Of a DNA stretch of 64,000 nt, positions 1 to 9,708 are shown in pieces. Location of the stretch: contig CAXTAT010000004.1 in assembly GCA_964242415.1 (NCBI GenBank), forward strand, positions 216,217 through 280,216, in the 5' to 3' direction. The stretch comes from DASWOJ01 sp964242415. GTDB taxonomy: Bacteria; Pseudomonadota; Alphaproteobacteria; Acetobacterales; Acetobacteraceae. Under the pieces are notes generated by a model. The model searched no databases and was not told the DNA's origin. It worked only from the letters and a program-made list of their open reading frames with translations. Both the position numbers and the translations under genes were made by a program. The stretch's first letter is position 1. Every line of letters begins with the position of its first letter.

Positions 1-487
1 CCAGCGCCAGGCCGAGCAGGGCGCGCTTCAGGTGGTCTGCCGGGGTCGCCGCCGCCACCGCTGCATTGGCTTCGAGCAGGGCCGTCCGGACCAGTGCGGC
101 GTTGGCGGCCGGGTCAGCGCCCAGGCGGCCAGCGACCGCCCCCGCGGCGGCGTCCGCCAGGTCCGGGTAGCCGCGATTGAAGTTCACCCCGTCCGCCAGG
201 TTGAACCGGCCCAGTAAGGTGCCCGCAACCCGCTGCTGCACGCCGATGGGGTTGGCCAGCGGCGCCACCACGATTTCCCCCCGGATGCGCCCGGCGGCGT
301 CGTGCGCCTGCAACAGCCCGATCAGGTGCTGCGCCACCAGCATCCCCGGCACCTCGTCCGCATGGAGCGCTGCCTGCACATACACCTTGGGCCGGCCGCC
401 GGGCTGGCCGAAGCGGTGGACCTGCAGCGCCTGCACGGTCCCCGGCGCGGTGCCGCCCAGCGGGACGGTTTCGACCGTCATGCCCAT
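1..487 (-). CDS. AstE/AspA-family deacylase (succinylglutamate desuccinylase/aspartoacylase), partial
   Basis: The gene reads leftward and its 3' end lies outside the window, so about 162 N-terminal codons are visible. The translation has an H-A-D-E-V-P-G segment near residue 45, which matches the zinc-binding HxxE of the family. This is followed by VVAPLANPIG and FNRGYPD, which resemble the conserved core of M14-like zinc deacylases. These enzymes hydrolyse N-acyl amino acids or related amides in the cytoplasm. The start is taken as the ATG at 487, and a second ATG at 481 is equally possible. The neighbour upstream on the same strand (stop at 636) is the DUF2126 protein, with an inverted repeat between them. 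The exact substrate cannot be told from this part. Confidence 0.75.
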   Translation of the reverse strand, partial: MGMTVETVPLGGTAPGTVQALQVHRFGQPGGRPKVYVQAALHADEVPGMLVAQHLIGLLQAHDAAGRIRGEIVVAPLANPIGVQQRVAGTLLGRFNLADGVNFNRGYPDLADAAAGAVAGRLGADPAANAALVRTALLEANAAVAAATPADHLKRALLGLAL

Positions 488-513
488 GGTCCGACCGGCA
501 CCAGTCCGTCGAT

Positions 514-626
514 GTCACTGCGAGGCGCGGGGCGATGCGGCAATCCAGGTGCTGTGGGGACTGCGCTGATCGCTTCCGTGTTCACGGCTCCTGGATTGCC
601 GCGCCGCAAGTGCGGCTCGCAATGAC
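514..626. repeat. Intergenic inverted repeat, copy 1 of 5
   Basis: The left arm begins GTCACTGCGAGGCG and runs into GCAATCCAGG. The right arm runs CCTGGATTGC to GCTCGCAATGAC. The arms are imperfectly complementary over about 35 bases each, so the transcript could fold into a long hairpin. It lies 3' of the DUF2126 gene and 5' of the deacylase gene. The same arms recur at 12465, 19459, 22567 and 34338. Confidence 0.85.
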
Positions 627-635
627 GGTGCTTCG

Positions 636-3600
636 TCACACCGCGGCGCGGAGGTCCAGGGTGCGCGGGTGCTCGGGGGACACGCTCACCGGCGGCTCCG
701 GCATCGGCCCCGGGGTGTGGCCGATGGCCTCGAAGCGGGCGCGGCGGCGAGCCTCGGCCTCGTTGGCGTTGACGGGGAAGGTGTCGTAGGCGCGTCCGCC
801 GGGGTGCGCGACGTGGTGGGTCATGCCGCCTAGCGAGCGCCCGCTCCAGCGGTCATACACGTCGAACACTAGCGGCACCTGCGCGCCGATGGTCGGATGC
901 AGCGCGCCGTACGGCTCCCATGCCTTGAACCGCACCCCGGCGACGAACTCGCCCTCCACGCCCGTCGGCCCCAGCGGCACCGCCACGCCGTTGCAGGCCA
1001 GCACGAACCGTTCCGGCTCCCAGCCGGTCACCCGCGTCTGCACCCGCTCGACGGAGCTGTCCACATAGCGCACCGTGCCGCCAACCCCGGCGGTCTCCCC
1101 CAGCGCGTGCCAGGGTTCCAGCGCGTGCCGCAGCTCCACCGTCGCGCCGTGCACGGCCACCTCGCCCATCACGGGAAAGCGGAACTCGAAGTGCGGGCGG
1201 AACCACTCGGCGTCGAGCTTCGTGCCATACGACGAAAGCTCCTCCACCGCATCCAGCAGGTCCTGCCAGACGAAGTGTGGCAGCAGGAAGTCGTCGTGAA
1301 CCCGGGTGCCCCAGCGCACCAGGCGGCGCTCATACGGCGTGCGCCAGAACGCCGCGACGGCGGCGCGCATCAGCAGCATCTGCGCGCAGGACATGCGGGC
1401 GTGCGGCGGCATCTCGTAGGCGCGGAACTCCACCAGGCCCAGCCGTCCCGATGAACTGTCGGGGGAGAACAGCTTGTCGATGCAGAACTCGGTGCGGTGG
1501 GTGTTGCCGGTCATGTCGGTCAGGATGTTGCGCAGCATCCGGTCCACCTGCCACGGCGGCGGCTCGTGCTTGGGGGTCATGGCGCGGAAGGCGATTTCCA
1601 GCTCGCGCACCGCGTCCTGCCGGGCTTCGTCGATGCGGGGATGCTGGCTCATGGGGCCGATGAACAGGCCGCTGAACAGGTAGGACGCGCTGGGGTGGTT
1701 GTGCCAGAAGCCCAGCAGCGACTTCAGCAGGTCGGGCCGGCGCAGGAACGGGCTGTCCTCCGGCGTCATCGCGCCCATCACGACGTGATTGCCGCCACCG
1801 GTGCCGACGTGGCGGCCGTCCAGCATGAACTTCTCCGCCGTCAGGCCGACCTTGCGGGCCTCGTCGTAGAGCTGCTCGGTCCGGCCGACCAGCTCGTTCC
1901 AGGTGCGGGCGGGGTGGATGTTGACCTCGATCACGCCGGGGTCGGGGGTGATGGAGAAGCCCAGCAGGCGGCGGTCATAGGACGGCTTGTAGCCCTCCAG
2001 CACCACGGCCTGCTGCAGCTCGTCCGCGGTGGCCTCGATGGCGGCGACCAGGGCCAGCCAGTCCTCCGCAGCAGGGAGCGGCGGCAGATACAGATACAGC
2101 AGCCCGCCGCGCGCCTGAACCGTCATCGCCGTGCGGATGCCACGGCCGGGGCGGCCATTCCCCGTGGCGGCCAGCATTGCCGCACGGGTGGGCAGCGGTC
2201 CCTGCTTGTCCTGGGGATCGGGTTCCGGCTCGTCCTCAATTTCGGTGGGATCGACCCAGGGCAGGCTGGCCAGGGGCAGCCGCACCCCGGCGGAGGCGTC
2301 GCCGGGCACCAGGAACAGTTTGCCCTCGCGCATCTCCCATTTTTCCGTTTGCCAGTGCCGGGCACCCTTGCGGCCACCCCGGCGCAGCGGCAGCACGCTG
2401 CCCACGGGCTGGTCCAGCCCCTGGCTGAACACGCGGATGATGCGGGCGCGCTCCTGCGGGTCGCGGGACTGCGCGGCCTCGGCGACTACGTTGGCCGGCA
2501 TCCGGGCCTCGCGCATCAGGAAGTACGGCTGGTCCTCGTAGGCGTGCAGCACGGCGGCGGGATCGACGTGCAGGCGGCCGGCCAGGGCCAGGGCGAACCG
2601 GTGCGCCGTGGCGGCGTCGGCCTCGCCCTTCGAGGTGTCGGGATCGGCCAGCAGCGCCGGGTCGGACCAGACGGACTCGCCATCGGGCCGCCAGGTGGCG
2701 TTGATGGCCCAGCGCGGGGTTTGCTCGCCGGGGTAGTGCTTGCCGGCGCCGTACTGCACCACGGCGCCCGGACCCCACAGCGGCAGCAGGTGCCCCATCA
2801 GCCGCCCGGCCTCCCGCCGCTTGGTCGGACCCAGGGCGTCCACGGTCCACTCGGCGCCCTCGGCGTCGCTGACGGAGACGAAGGTCGGCTCCCCGCCCAT
2901 GGTCAGGCGCAGGTCCCCGGCCTCCAGCGCCTTGTCCACTTCGGCGCCGGCGGCCAGGATCGCCTGCCACTGCGGCTCGGTGTAGGGCATCGTGACGCGC
3001 GGTGTCTCGTTCACGCGGGCGACGGCCATCTCCACGTCGAACTGCGTCTCCGCCGGCTCCATCATGCCGGAGATGGGGGCGGCGGACATCGGCTCGGGGC
3101 TGGCGGCGAGCGGGATGTGGCCCTCGCCTGCCATCAGGCCCGACGTGGCGTCCAGGCCGATCCAGCCGGCGCCGGGCAGGTAGGCTTCGGCCCAGGCGTG
3201 CAGGTCGGTGAAGTCCGACGTGGGGCCTTGCGGACCCGTCAGCGGCTTCACGTCCGGCGCCAACTGGATCAGGTAGCCCGATACGAAGCGCGCCGCATAG
3301 CCCAGGTGGCGCAGCGCATGGACCAGCAGCCAGGCCGAGTCCCGGCAGGACCCCTTGGCCTCCTGCAGGGTGTATTCGGGGTCCCATACGCCCGGCTCCA
3401 TGCGGACGATGTAGCTCACCCGCTCCTGCACCCGGCGGTTCAGATCGACCAGCATGTCGATGGTGCGCCTCGGCTCCCGCGGCACCTCGTCCAGCAGCTT
3501 TTGCAGCAGGGGGCCGGCCGGGTCGCGGCGGCGGAACGGGGTCAGCTCCTCCTCCAGCACGGCGTCGTAGGTGAAGGGCCACTGCTCGGCCTCCGGCTCC

Positions 3601-3884
3601 AGGAAGAAGCCGAACGGGTTGATGGTGGCCATGTCGGCAACCAGGTCCACCGTCACGTCGAAGTGCGTCACCCGCTCGGGGAAGACCACGCGGGCGAGGA
3701 AGTTGCCCTGCGGGTCCTGCTGCCAGTTGATGAAGTGCGGCTCGGGCGTGACGGTCAGGGAATAGGACAGGATGGGCGTGCGGGTCTGCGGCGCCGGGCG
3801 CAGGCGGATGGTCTGCGGGCCGAGCTTCACCGCATGGTCGTAGCGGTAGCTGGTGCGGTGCATCAGGGCGGCTTGAACGCTCAT
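636..3884 (-). CDS. Transglutaminase-like / DUF2126 two-domain protein (predicted amidoligase partner)
   Basis: This is a 1082-residue protein. The first ~280 residues are a transglutaminase-like module: an N-terminal beta region, then the core with C180 in GSCRDS, H229 in DLHAWAEAY and D245 in GLDATSG, a complete Cys-His-Asp triad. From about residue 330 to the end it matches the DUF2126 (COG4196) architecture, with motifs such as LTMGGEPTF, a GGGNHVV stretch and EVNIHP. DUF2126 is related to carboxylate-amine ligases of the glutamine-synthetase/GCS fold. The family is usually found with circularly permuted ATP-grasp, Alpha-E and transglutaminase proteins, and these are encoded here at 13891-17218. 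The start is the ATG at 3884; the open frame runs further upstream, but that part lacks family similarity. The predicted role is peptide or amide bond synthesis or turnover; the substrate is unknown. Confidence 0.88.
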   Translation of the reverse strand: MSVQAALMHRTSYRYDHAVKLGPQTIRLRPAPQTRTPILSYSLTVTPEPHFINWQQDPQGNFLARVVFPERVTHFDVTVDLVADMATINPFGFFLEPEAEQWPFTYDAVLEEELTPFRRRDPAGPLLQKLLDEVPREPRRTIDMLVDLNRRVQERVSYIVRMEPGVWDPEYTLQEAKGSCRDSAWLLVHALRHLGYAARFVSGYLIQLAPDVKPLTGPQGPTSDFTDLHAWAEAYLPGAGWIGLDATSGLMAGEGHIPLAASPEPMSAAPISGMMEPAETQFDVEMAVARVNETPRVTMPYTEPQWQAILAAGAEVDKALEAGDLRLTMGGEPTFVSVSDAEGAEWTVDALGPTKRREAGRLMGHLLPLWGPGAVVQYGAGKHYPGEQTPRWAINATWRPDGESVWSDPALLADPDTSKGEADAATAHRFALALAGRLHVDPAAVLHAYEDQPYFLMREARMPANVVAEAAQSRDPQERARIIRVFSQGLDQPVGSVLPLRRGGRKGARHWQTEKWEMREGKLFLVPGDASAGVRLPLASLPWVDPTEIEDEPEPDPQDKQGPLPTRAAMLAATGNGRPGRGIRTAMTVQARGGLLYLYLPPLPAAEDWLALVAAIEATADELQQAVVLEGYKPSYDRRLLGFSITPDPGVIEVNIHPARTWNELVGRTEQLYDEARKVGLTAEKFMLDGRHVGTGGGNHVVMGAMTPEDSPFLRRPDLLKSLLGFWHNHPSASYLFSGLFIGPMSQHPRIDEARQDAVRELEIAFRAMTPKHEPPPWQVDRMLRNILTDMTGNTHRTEFCIDKLFSPDSSSGRLGLVEFRAYEMPPHARMSCAQMLLMRAAVAAFWRTPYERRLVRWGTRVHDDFLLPHFVWQDLLDAVEELSSYGTKLDAEWFRPHFEFRFPVMGEVAVHGATVELRHALEPWHALGETAGVGGTVRYVDSSVERVQTRVTGWEPERFVLACNGVAVPLGPTGVEGEFVAGVRFKAWEPYGALHPTIGAQVPLVFDVYDRWSGRSLGGMTHHVAHPGGRAYDTFPVNANEAEARRRARFEAIGHTPGPMPEPPVSVSPEHPRTLDLRAAV

Positions 3885-4103
3885 GCGTGGTGGTCCATGA
3901 CTTGGCTGCGGCGGCAGGATGTTTGCATCGCAACAACATCGCCGCAGCGCCGGCCGGGCGCAAGGGACGACGGTTTCCGTACGGGACATGCCGACCTGTG
4001 CGGAGGACCCGGGTGCGACCCGCGCCAGTCGCTTCGGCACCCCCATATGTCGTGCCGACTGGACCAGCCTCCCGTAAGGTGGCGGGACTGACGGAGTTTC
4101 TGC

Positions 4104-5051
4104 ATGCCGCACGACCATCATCATGACCACCACGGCCATGGCCACCATGCCGGGCACAGCCACGCGCCGGCAACGTTCGGCCGTGCGTTCGCCATCGGGG
4201 CCGCGGTGAATGCGGGCTTCGTGGCCTTGCAGGTGTTCTATGGCCTGGCCGCGCACTCGGTCGCCCTGCTGGCGGACGCCGTGCATAACCTGGGGGACGT
4301 GCTGGGGCTGCTGATCGCCTGGGGGGCCACCACGTTGACGCAGCGCGCGCCGACGTCCCGCCGCACCTATGGCTGGGGCCGCAGTAGCATCCTGGCCGCG
4401 CTGGGCAATGCGGTCGTGCTGCTGCTCGGTTGCGGCGCGATTGCGGTGGAGGCGCTGGGCCGGTTCGGCTCGCCGGCGCCGGTGGCGGCCGGGGCGGTGA
4501 TGTGGGTCGCGGCGGCGGGCATCGTGGTCAACGGCGGCACGGCGCTGATGTTCATGCGCGGGTCCGCCCATCAGCCCGGCAGCGACCTGAATGTGCGCGG
4601 CGCCTTCCTGCACATGGCGGCGGACGCCTTGGTATCGCTGGGCGTCGTGGTGGCGGGCGGGCTAATCCTGCTGACGGGCTGGCTGTGGGTGGACCCGCTG
4701 ACCAGCCTGGCCATCGTGGGGGTCATCACCTGGGGCACTTGGGGCCTGCTGCGGCAGAGCGTGGACCTGGCGATGGATGCGGTGCCGCCGGGCATCGACC
4801 GCCCGGCCGTGCAGGCTGCCCTGGCCGCGCTGCCCGGCGTGCTGGAGGTGCACGACCTGCACATCTGGGGCCTCAGCACGACGCGCTCGGCGTTGACGGC
4901 GCACCTGGTGCTGGACCGGCCCAACCCTGGCCTGGTGCCGCTGGCCTGCGCGATGCTGCATGACCGCTTCGGCCTGGACCATGCGACGCTGCAGGTGGAG
5001 GAGGCGGAAGCCGCAGCGGCGTGCGCGCTGCGGCCGGAGGGGGTGATCTGA
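4104..5051 (+). CDS. CDF-family divalent cation (zinc-type) efflux transporter
   Basis: This is a 315-residue inner-membrane protein that begins with a His-rich tail (13 His in the first 20 residues). It then has about six transmembrane segments. The metal-site motifs are visible: LADAVHNLGD in TM2 (His and Asp ligands) and HMAADALVSLG in TM5 (HxxxD). The C-terminal cytoplasmic domain contains VLEVHDLHIWGLS, as in CzcD/ZitB. These proteins export Zn2+ (sometimes Co2+ or Cd2+) by proton antiport. The gene is divergent from the DUF2126 gene across a 219-bp spacer with no recognisable metal-regulator site. HxxxD-type TM sites favour zinc, but specificity is inferred. Confidence 0.93.
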   Translation: MPHDHHHDHHGHGHHAGHSHAPATFGRAFAIGAAVNAGFVALQVFYGLAAHSVALLADAVHNLGDVLGLLIAWGATTLTQRAPTSRRTYGWGRSSILAALGNAVVLLLGCGAIAVEALGRFGSPAPVAAGAVMWVAAAGIVVNGGTALMFMRGSAHQPGSDLNVRGAFLHMAADALVSLGVVVAGGLILLTGWLWVDPLTSLAIVGVITWGTWGLLRQSVDLAMDAVPPGIDRPAVQAALAALPGVLEVHDLHIWGLSTTRSALTAHLVLDRPNPGLVPLACAMLHDRFGLDHATLQVEEAEAAAACALRPEGVI

Positions 5052-5167
5052 TCCTGGATGCCGCCGCAGCGGCGATGGCGTCAGTAGCCCAGGAGCAAGA
5101 AACGCGGCATAGCCACGGCCGGGTCGATCACCACCTCGGGATGGCTGACATAGGTGACGTGCGCCAC

Positions 5168-5746
5168 CTATTGCCGGACGCCGCGGCGGCGATTGGCCTC
5201 CAGCTCGACGGGCGATAGCTGGAAGCCGACCTGGATGCGATAGACGGCGGCGGTCTTCTTGGGCGTGACCGGCAGGCGCAGCTCGACGTCGTCGCCGCTC
5301 AGCCGCAGGCGGTCGGTGTTGGCCGGGAACGTGGCGCGTAGCTGGAACACCTGCTTGTCCAGGATGCGCTCGCCCTCCAGCACGGCGACGAAGTAGGCCA
5401 GCGTCGCGTCCCGCCCCGGCGCGGCCGGACCGCGGCTTACCTCGATGCCGACATGCACGGTGGTGACGACGGTGTCCGGACCATCCCGCTTGCAGGAGCC
5501 GCTGAGGCCGGTGATTCGCCCGTCCAGCACCGAATCCGTCAGGTCCCGCCCGGCGCCGCGATAGCGCGTGAGGTCGGCGGCGTCGCGCAGGATGGTGACC
5601 GTGGGGCAGGGCGGCGCGAACTTCTCCGTCGTGCCGTCGCCGCCGCATCCCGCCAGCAGCAGGGGCACTGCGATGCTGGCCAGGGATACGGCACGGCGGA
5701 CTGCACCTGCCGTGCAGCGGGGGAGGGGGGTCAGCAGGGCAGGCAT
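5168..5746 (-). CDS. Putative lipoprotein of unknown function
   Basis: This is a 192-residue product. A hydrophobic leader ([11 protein letters not shown]) ends in the lipobox LLAGC, so it is predicted to be lipid-anchored at the periplasmic side. The mature part has two Cys (PPCPTV and GSCKRDG) and a beta-rich sequence ending with NRRRGVRQ. The start at 5746 is chosen because it gives a normal signal-peptide length; the open frame extends 24 codons further. I do not recognise a functional family. It is divergent from ispH with about 110 bp between the starts. Confidence 0.75.
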   Translation of the reverse strand: MPALLTPLPRCTAGAVRRAVSLASIAVPLLLAGCGGDGTTEKFAPPCPTVTILRDAADLTRYRGAGRDLTDSVLDGRITGLSGSCKRDGPDTVVTTVHVGIEVSRGPAAPGRDATLAYFVAVLEGERILDKQVFQLRATFPANTDRLRLSGDDVELRLPVTPKKTAAVYRIQVGFQLSPVELEANRRRGVRQ

Positions 5747-5859
5747 ACAAATCTCCACGCAGTGCCGGCGGCGCCGGGGGTCGCGCCGGGCCGGGCGCGA
5801 CACCAGTTGTAGCGGCAATGGCGCGTTGGCATAGTGCGCGCGCCTGCAAGCCGGACGTC

Positions 5860-6885
5860 ATGCCCCAGACCGAAGCCTCCCGAGACCCCCTCCCTCACGG
5901 CCTGCCCCTGCCGAGCCTGCCCCTGCCGAGCCTGCCCCTGCCGAGCCTGCAGGTCGTGCTCGCCGGACCGCGCGGCTTCTGCGCCGGGGTGGACCGGGCG
6001 ATCCGCGTGGTGGAGGAGGCGCTGCGCCGTTACGGCACCCCGGTGTACGTGCGGCACGAGATTGTCCACAACCGCACCGTGGTGGAGGCGCTTGAGGCGC
6101 AGGGCGCGGTGTTCGTGAAGGAGCTGGACGAGGTTCCCTCCGACGCGCACGTGGTGTTCAGCGCGCACGGCGTGCCGAAATCCGTCCCGGCGGAGGCGGA
6201 GCGCCGCCACTTGATGTACCTGGACGCCACCTGTCCGCTGGTTAGCAAGGTGCATCGGGAGGCCGAGCGCCACTTCGCCGATGGCGGCCCCGGCCAGCGC
6301 CACATCCTGATGATCGGCCATGCCGGGCATCCGGAGGTGGTGGGCACGATGGGCCAGTTGCCGCCGGGCAGCGTGACCCTGGTGCAGAATACCGCCGACG
6401 CGGGCGCCGTGATGCCGGCAACGCCCGACCGCCTGGCGTTCATCACCCAGACCACGCTGTCGGTGGACGACACGGCCGAGATCGTCGCCACCCTGCGCCG
6501 CCGGTTCCCTGACATCGAGGGGCCGAAGCGGGAGGACATCTGCTATGCCACCACCAACCGGCAGGCGGCGGTGAAGGCAATCGCGCCCGATTGCGACCTG
6601 GTGCTGGTGATTGGCAGCCCCAACAGCAGCAACTCGCAGCGCCTGCGGGAGGTTGCGGAGCGGGCCGGGGCGCGTCGGGCGATCCTGTTGCCGAAGGCGG
6701 AGCAGCTTGACTGGGCGGCGCTGGAAGGCGTGCGGCGGCTGGGGGTGACGGCCGGGGCGTCGGCGCCGGAAAGCCTGGTGCAGGAGCTGCTGGGCCGGTT
6801 GGCCGCCCGCTACGTGCTGCAGATCGAGGAGCGGCAGGTGACGCAGGAGGACGTGGTGTTCAAGCTGCCGGCGCCGCTCTGCTGA
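5860..6885 (+). CDS. ispH: 4-hydroxy-3-methylbut-2-enyl diphosphate reductase
   Basis: IspH catalyses the last step of the MEP pathway, reducing HMBPP to IPP and DMAPP with a [4Fe-4S] cluster. All three cluster cysteines are present: C41 in [10 protein letters not shown]125 in DATCPLV, and the Cys of [11 protein letters not shown]. The substrate-binding histidines H70 (HEIVHN) and H103 (SAHGVP) and the GSPNSSNS motif are also present. The start is taken as the ATG at 5860 (341 aa); an ATG at 5818 would add 14 residues. Between the start and the first beta strand is an odd insert of three LPLPS units, coded by a perfect 15-bp tandem repeat. The gene is followed 25 bp later by thrB, and ispH-thrB-rnhA is a familiar alphaproteobacterial order. 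Confidence 0.96.
   Translation: MPQTEASRDPLPHGLPLPSLPLPSLPLPSLQVVLAGPRGFCAGVDRAIRVVEEALRRYGTPVYVRHEIVHNRTVVEALEAQGAVFVKELDEVPSDAHVVFSAHGVPKSVPAEAERRHLMYLDATCPLVSKVHREAERHFADGGPGQRHILMIGHAGHPEVVGTMGQLPPGSVTLVQNTADAGAVMPATPDRLAFITQTTLSVDDTAEIVATLRRRFPDIEGPKREDICYATTNRQAAVKAIAPDCDLVLVIGSPNSSNSQRLREVAERAGARRAILLPKAEQLDWAALEGVRRLGVTAGASAPESLVQELLGRLAARYVLQIEERQVTQEDVVFKLPAPLC
5902..5946 (+). repeat. Three-copy 15-bp tandem repeat inside ispH
   Basis: CTGCCCCTGCCGAGC occurs three times in a row and begins a fourth time. It encodes LPLPS three times in the non-conserved N-terminus of IspH. The 15-bp unit keeps the frame, so copy number could vary without breaking the gene. Confidence 0.9.
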
Positions 6886-6910
6886 GTTTGCCGGGCCAAG
6901 CCGCCGCCTG

Positions 6911-7870
6911 ATGGCCGTCTATACCGAGGTGACGGACGAGGCCCTGGCCGCGTTCCTGGACGACTACGACTTGGGGACTGCCATCGCCTTCCGCGGCATC
7001 GCCGAGGGGGTGGAGAACAGCAACTACCAGCTCCGCACCACCGCCGGCGACTTCATCCTGACGCTGTATGAGAAGCGGGTGGACCCTGCGGAGCTGCCCT
7101 GGTTCCTGGGGCTGATGGAGCACCTGGCCGGGCAGGGCATCACCTGCCCGCAGCCGGTGCATGGCCGGGACGGCGACAGCCTGCGTCGCCTGGCGGGGCG
7201 CCCGGTGTGCATCACGACGTTCCTGCCTGGGGTTTGGCCGCGCCGGGTGCGGCCGGAGCACTGCGCGCCCCTGGGGGCCGCCCTGGCCCGGCTGCATCTG
7301 GCCGGGGCTGGCTACGCCCCGACCCGCGCGAATGGCCTGGGGCCGGCAAGCTGGGCGCCGTTGCTGGCCCGCAGCGGCGCCCGGGCCGACGAGGTGCAGC
7401 CGGGCCTGGCGGCGGAGTTGGCCGGGGCGCTGGCGGGGATCATCGCGGCCTGGCCGGTGGGGCTGCCACGCGGACATATCCACGCCGACCTGTTCCCGGA
7501 CAACGTGTTTTTCCTGGACGGGCGGCTGTCGGGGATCATCGACTTCTACTTTGCTGCGACGGACCTGCTGGCCTATGACCTCGCGGTTTGCTTGAACGCC
7601 TGGTGCTTCGAGCCAGATTTTTCGTTCAACGTGACCCGGGCGCGTGCCCTGCTGGCGGCCTACGCCGCGGTGCGGCCCCTGTCGGAGGGCGAGATGGCCG
7701 CCCTGCCGGTGCTGTGCCAGGGGGCGGCGCTGCGCTTCTTGCTGACCCGACTGTACGATTGGCTATACAGGACGCCGGGAGCGCTGGTCACGCGCAAGGA
7801 CCCGGTGGAGTACTTGCGCCGGCTGCGGTTCCACCTTTCGGCCCGGGATGCCCATGCCTACGGACTCTGA
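6911..7870 (+). CDS. thrB: Homoserine kinase (ThrB type II, APH fold)
   Basis: This is a 319-residue cytoplasmic kinase that phosphorylates homoserine in threonine synthesis. It belongs to the aminoglycoside-phosphotransferase-like homoserine kinases found in alphaproteobacteria and pseudomonads. The start motif [12 protein letters not shown], the ENSNYQL segment, the catalytic loop H191-A-D-L-F-P-D-N198 and the Mg-binding D211 in IIDFYFA are all present. It overlaps rnhA by 23 bp, so the two are likely translated together. Confidence 0.95.
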   Translation: MAVYTEVTDEALAAFLDDYDLGTAIAFRGIAEGVENSNYQLRTTAGDFILTLYEKRVDPAELPWFLGLMEHLAGQGITCPQPVHGRDGDSLRRLAGRPVCITTFLPGVWPRRVRPEHCAPLGAALARLHLAGAGYAPTRANGLGPASWAPLLARSGARADEVQPGLAAELAGALAGIIAAWPVGLPRGHIHADLFPDNVFFLDGRLSGIIDFYFAATDLLAYDLAVCLNAWCFEPDFSFNVTRARALLAAYAAVRPLSEGEMAALPVLCQGAALRFLLTRLYDWLYRTPGALVTRKDPVEYLRRLRFHLSARDAHAYGL

Positions 7871-8303
7871 CGCCGTTGAGATTTGGACGGATGGCGGCTG
7901 CAAGCCCAACCCCGGCCCCGGCGGCTGGGCGGCCATCCTGCGCTTCGGCGCACATGAGCGGGAGCTGACCGGAGCGGAGGCCGTGACGACCAACAACCGC
8001 ATGGAGCTGACCGCCGCGGCGGCGGCGCTGGAGGCGCTGACGCGGCCCTGCCGGGTGGTGCTGCATACCGATAGCGAATACCTGCGCAACGGCGTGACGC
8101 GGTGGCAGACCGGGTGGGTGCGGCGCAATTGGCGCAATGCGTCGGGGGACCCGGTGGCGAACATGGACCTGTGGCGGCGGGTGCTGGACGCGGCGAAGGC
8201 GCATGAGATCGATTGGCGGTGGGTGCGGGGGCACTCGGGCGACGCGATGAACGAGCGGGCGGATGTGCTGGCGACGGCGGCTCGGGTGGGGTTGGGGACA
8301 TAA
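7848..8303 (+). CDS. rnhA: Ribonuclease HI
   Basis: This is a 151-residue enzyme that cleaves the RNA strand of RNA-DNA hybrids. The carboxylate site is visible as D15 in [11 protein letters not shown]53 in NNRMELTA, D75 in HTDSEYL and the Asp of ERADVLA near the end, with the WVRGHSG loop before it. An alternative ATG at 7854 would shorten the overlap with thrB. The product ends about 50 bp before the broken end of the opposing atoE-like gene, whose open frame would otherwise read antisense through rnhA. Confidence 0.96.
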   Translation: MPMPTDSDAVEIWTDGGCKPNPGPGGWAAILRFGAHERELTGAEAVTTNNRMELTAAAAALEALTRPCRVVLHTDSEYLRNGVTRWQTGWVRRNWRNASGDPVANMDLWRRVLDAAKAHEIDWRWVRGHSGDAMNERADVLATAARVGLGT

Positions 8304-8352
8304 GACGTAGCGCCCGAACATCGCTGAGTCGTTGTGTTCGCTTCTCTTTCAA

Positions 8353-9567
8353 CCCCATCGCGACCGCCATCGTGGACCCCGCCATCGAGGCATGCAGCGC
8401 CGCCGCTGCCGGCACCACGAACGGCCCCTGCACCGCCCAGTGCCCCCCGCCGCTCGGCACGAAGAACGTGATGAACAGTGAGCAAACATAGCTCCAGAAC
8501 GGCAGCGTATGCGCCGAGGACACCGCGACGAAGCCCTTCGAGATCGCGTCCGCCAGCCCGGTGCCCGACATAATGCCCATGATCCCGCCATAGAACGGGT
8601 ACTGCAGCATCATGCCCCCCGTCTGCTTCGCCGCATTGCGCATCGCCACGCCGTACGCCGTCGGGCTGCCGTGCAGCGCGATGCCGCCGATCAGGAACAC
8701 CAGGATCACCATGTTCACATCGAAGGTGAACGCGCCCCGTGCCCACAGCACCCCCACCACCGCCAGCCCGGCCGCCAGCAGAAACAGGCTGCCGACCGGC
8801 GAGCGATCCATCCGGCCCGCCGGGGTGCCGGGCCGTGCGGGAGGCGCAGCCGGCGCCTCGGCCTCCGGCGTGAAGGCCGCGACGTCGTCGTCCGCCGGGC
8901 GGATGGCGATGAACACGACCGGCATCAGCACCACGACCAGCAGCGTCGGCACCCAGTTGAACGGCGCGAACACCGTGTCCGACAGCGGCAGCATCTCCCC
9001 GGTCAGCTTCTCCACGATGTTCAGCGCGTTGCCATGCGTCGCCTGCGTCAGCGCGATGGAGCTGGACAGCCCGCTGGCCCACACCGCAAACCCGGAATAG
9101 GCCGCCGCGACCAGCCAGCCGAAATCCACCCGGATCTGCCGCGCCACCTCCCGCGCCAGGATCGCCCCGACCACCAGGCCAAAGCCCCAGTTCACCAGCG
9201 ACGCCGCCGCAGCCACCAGGAACGTCAGCACCACTGCCTGGTTGGGCGTCCGCGCCAGCGACACCAGCCGCCGCAGCCCGGCCGCGATCACCGGCGCATG
9301 GGCGAGCGCATGGCCGGTCGCCAAGATCAGGATCATCTGGAACGCAAAGGCCAGGATGGCGAAGATGCCCTTGTACCACTCCATGACGATGGTCGCCGGG
9401 CTGCCATGCGGCGCGATCAGCAGCGCCAACACCGCCGTCAACGCCGTCAGCCCGATCGCCAGCACGAACGGATCGGGCATGTAGCGCTCGAACAGGTCCA
9501 CGAACATCGGCGCCAGCGACTGCAGGCCGCGGCGGCGGCGGGGTTGCGGCAGGATGGTTGTGCTCAT
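8353..9567 (-). pseudogene. atoE-like short-chain fatty acid transporter, C-terminus lost
   Basis: From the ATG at 9567 the product aligns in order with AtoE-type short-chain fatty acid transporters. Landmarks include YMPDPFVLAIGLTAL, NWGFGLVVGAILAREVARQ, VPSGGGHWAVQGPFVVPAA and STMAVAMG. Similarity stops at residue 405 (base 8353). From my knowledge of E. coli AtoE (about 440 aa), the expected tail of about 55 residues, with the QPFWALP segment and the last membrane helix, is missing. The frame instead continues into non-homologous sequence and antisense through rnhA, stopping only at 7858 (569 codons). The 49 bp just beyond the break are clearly less GC-rich. The gene is divergent from the FAH-family gene at 9709. 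It is probably a decayed gene, though a shortened functional protein cannot be ruled out. Confidence 0.75.
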
Positions 9568-9708
9568 GGGCGCTCCTTGGTTCGAGCTTTGGCTGGACGG
9601 TCCCCAGGCCGCCGCTTGACGGGGCGCGCCTTCCGCTATCCTACGAAGCCGTCTTCCCGGTGGGAAGCCAGGGTGGGCGGCTCGCCTGCCAAGACAAGGG
9701 GAACGGCA

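Noticed and set aside
1497..4091. Long plus-strand open frame (864 codons) opposite the DUF2126 gene
   Set aside because: It is the antisense shadow of a well-recognised coding frame in GC-rich DNA; composition is Gly/Arg/His/Gln-rich with no domain.
3885..4613. N-terminal extension of the DUF2126 protein across the divergent spacer and antisense to the CDF gene
   Set aside because: No similarity before MSVQAALMHRTSYRYDH, and it would overlap a clear transporter gene.
8304..8352. Possible insertion-sequence end next to rnhA
   Set aside because: The 49 bp are less GC-rich and lie at a gene break, but I could not recognise a terminal inverted repeat or target duplication, so no mobile element is called.
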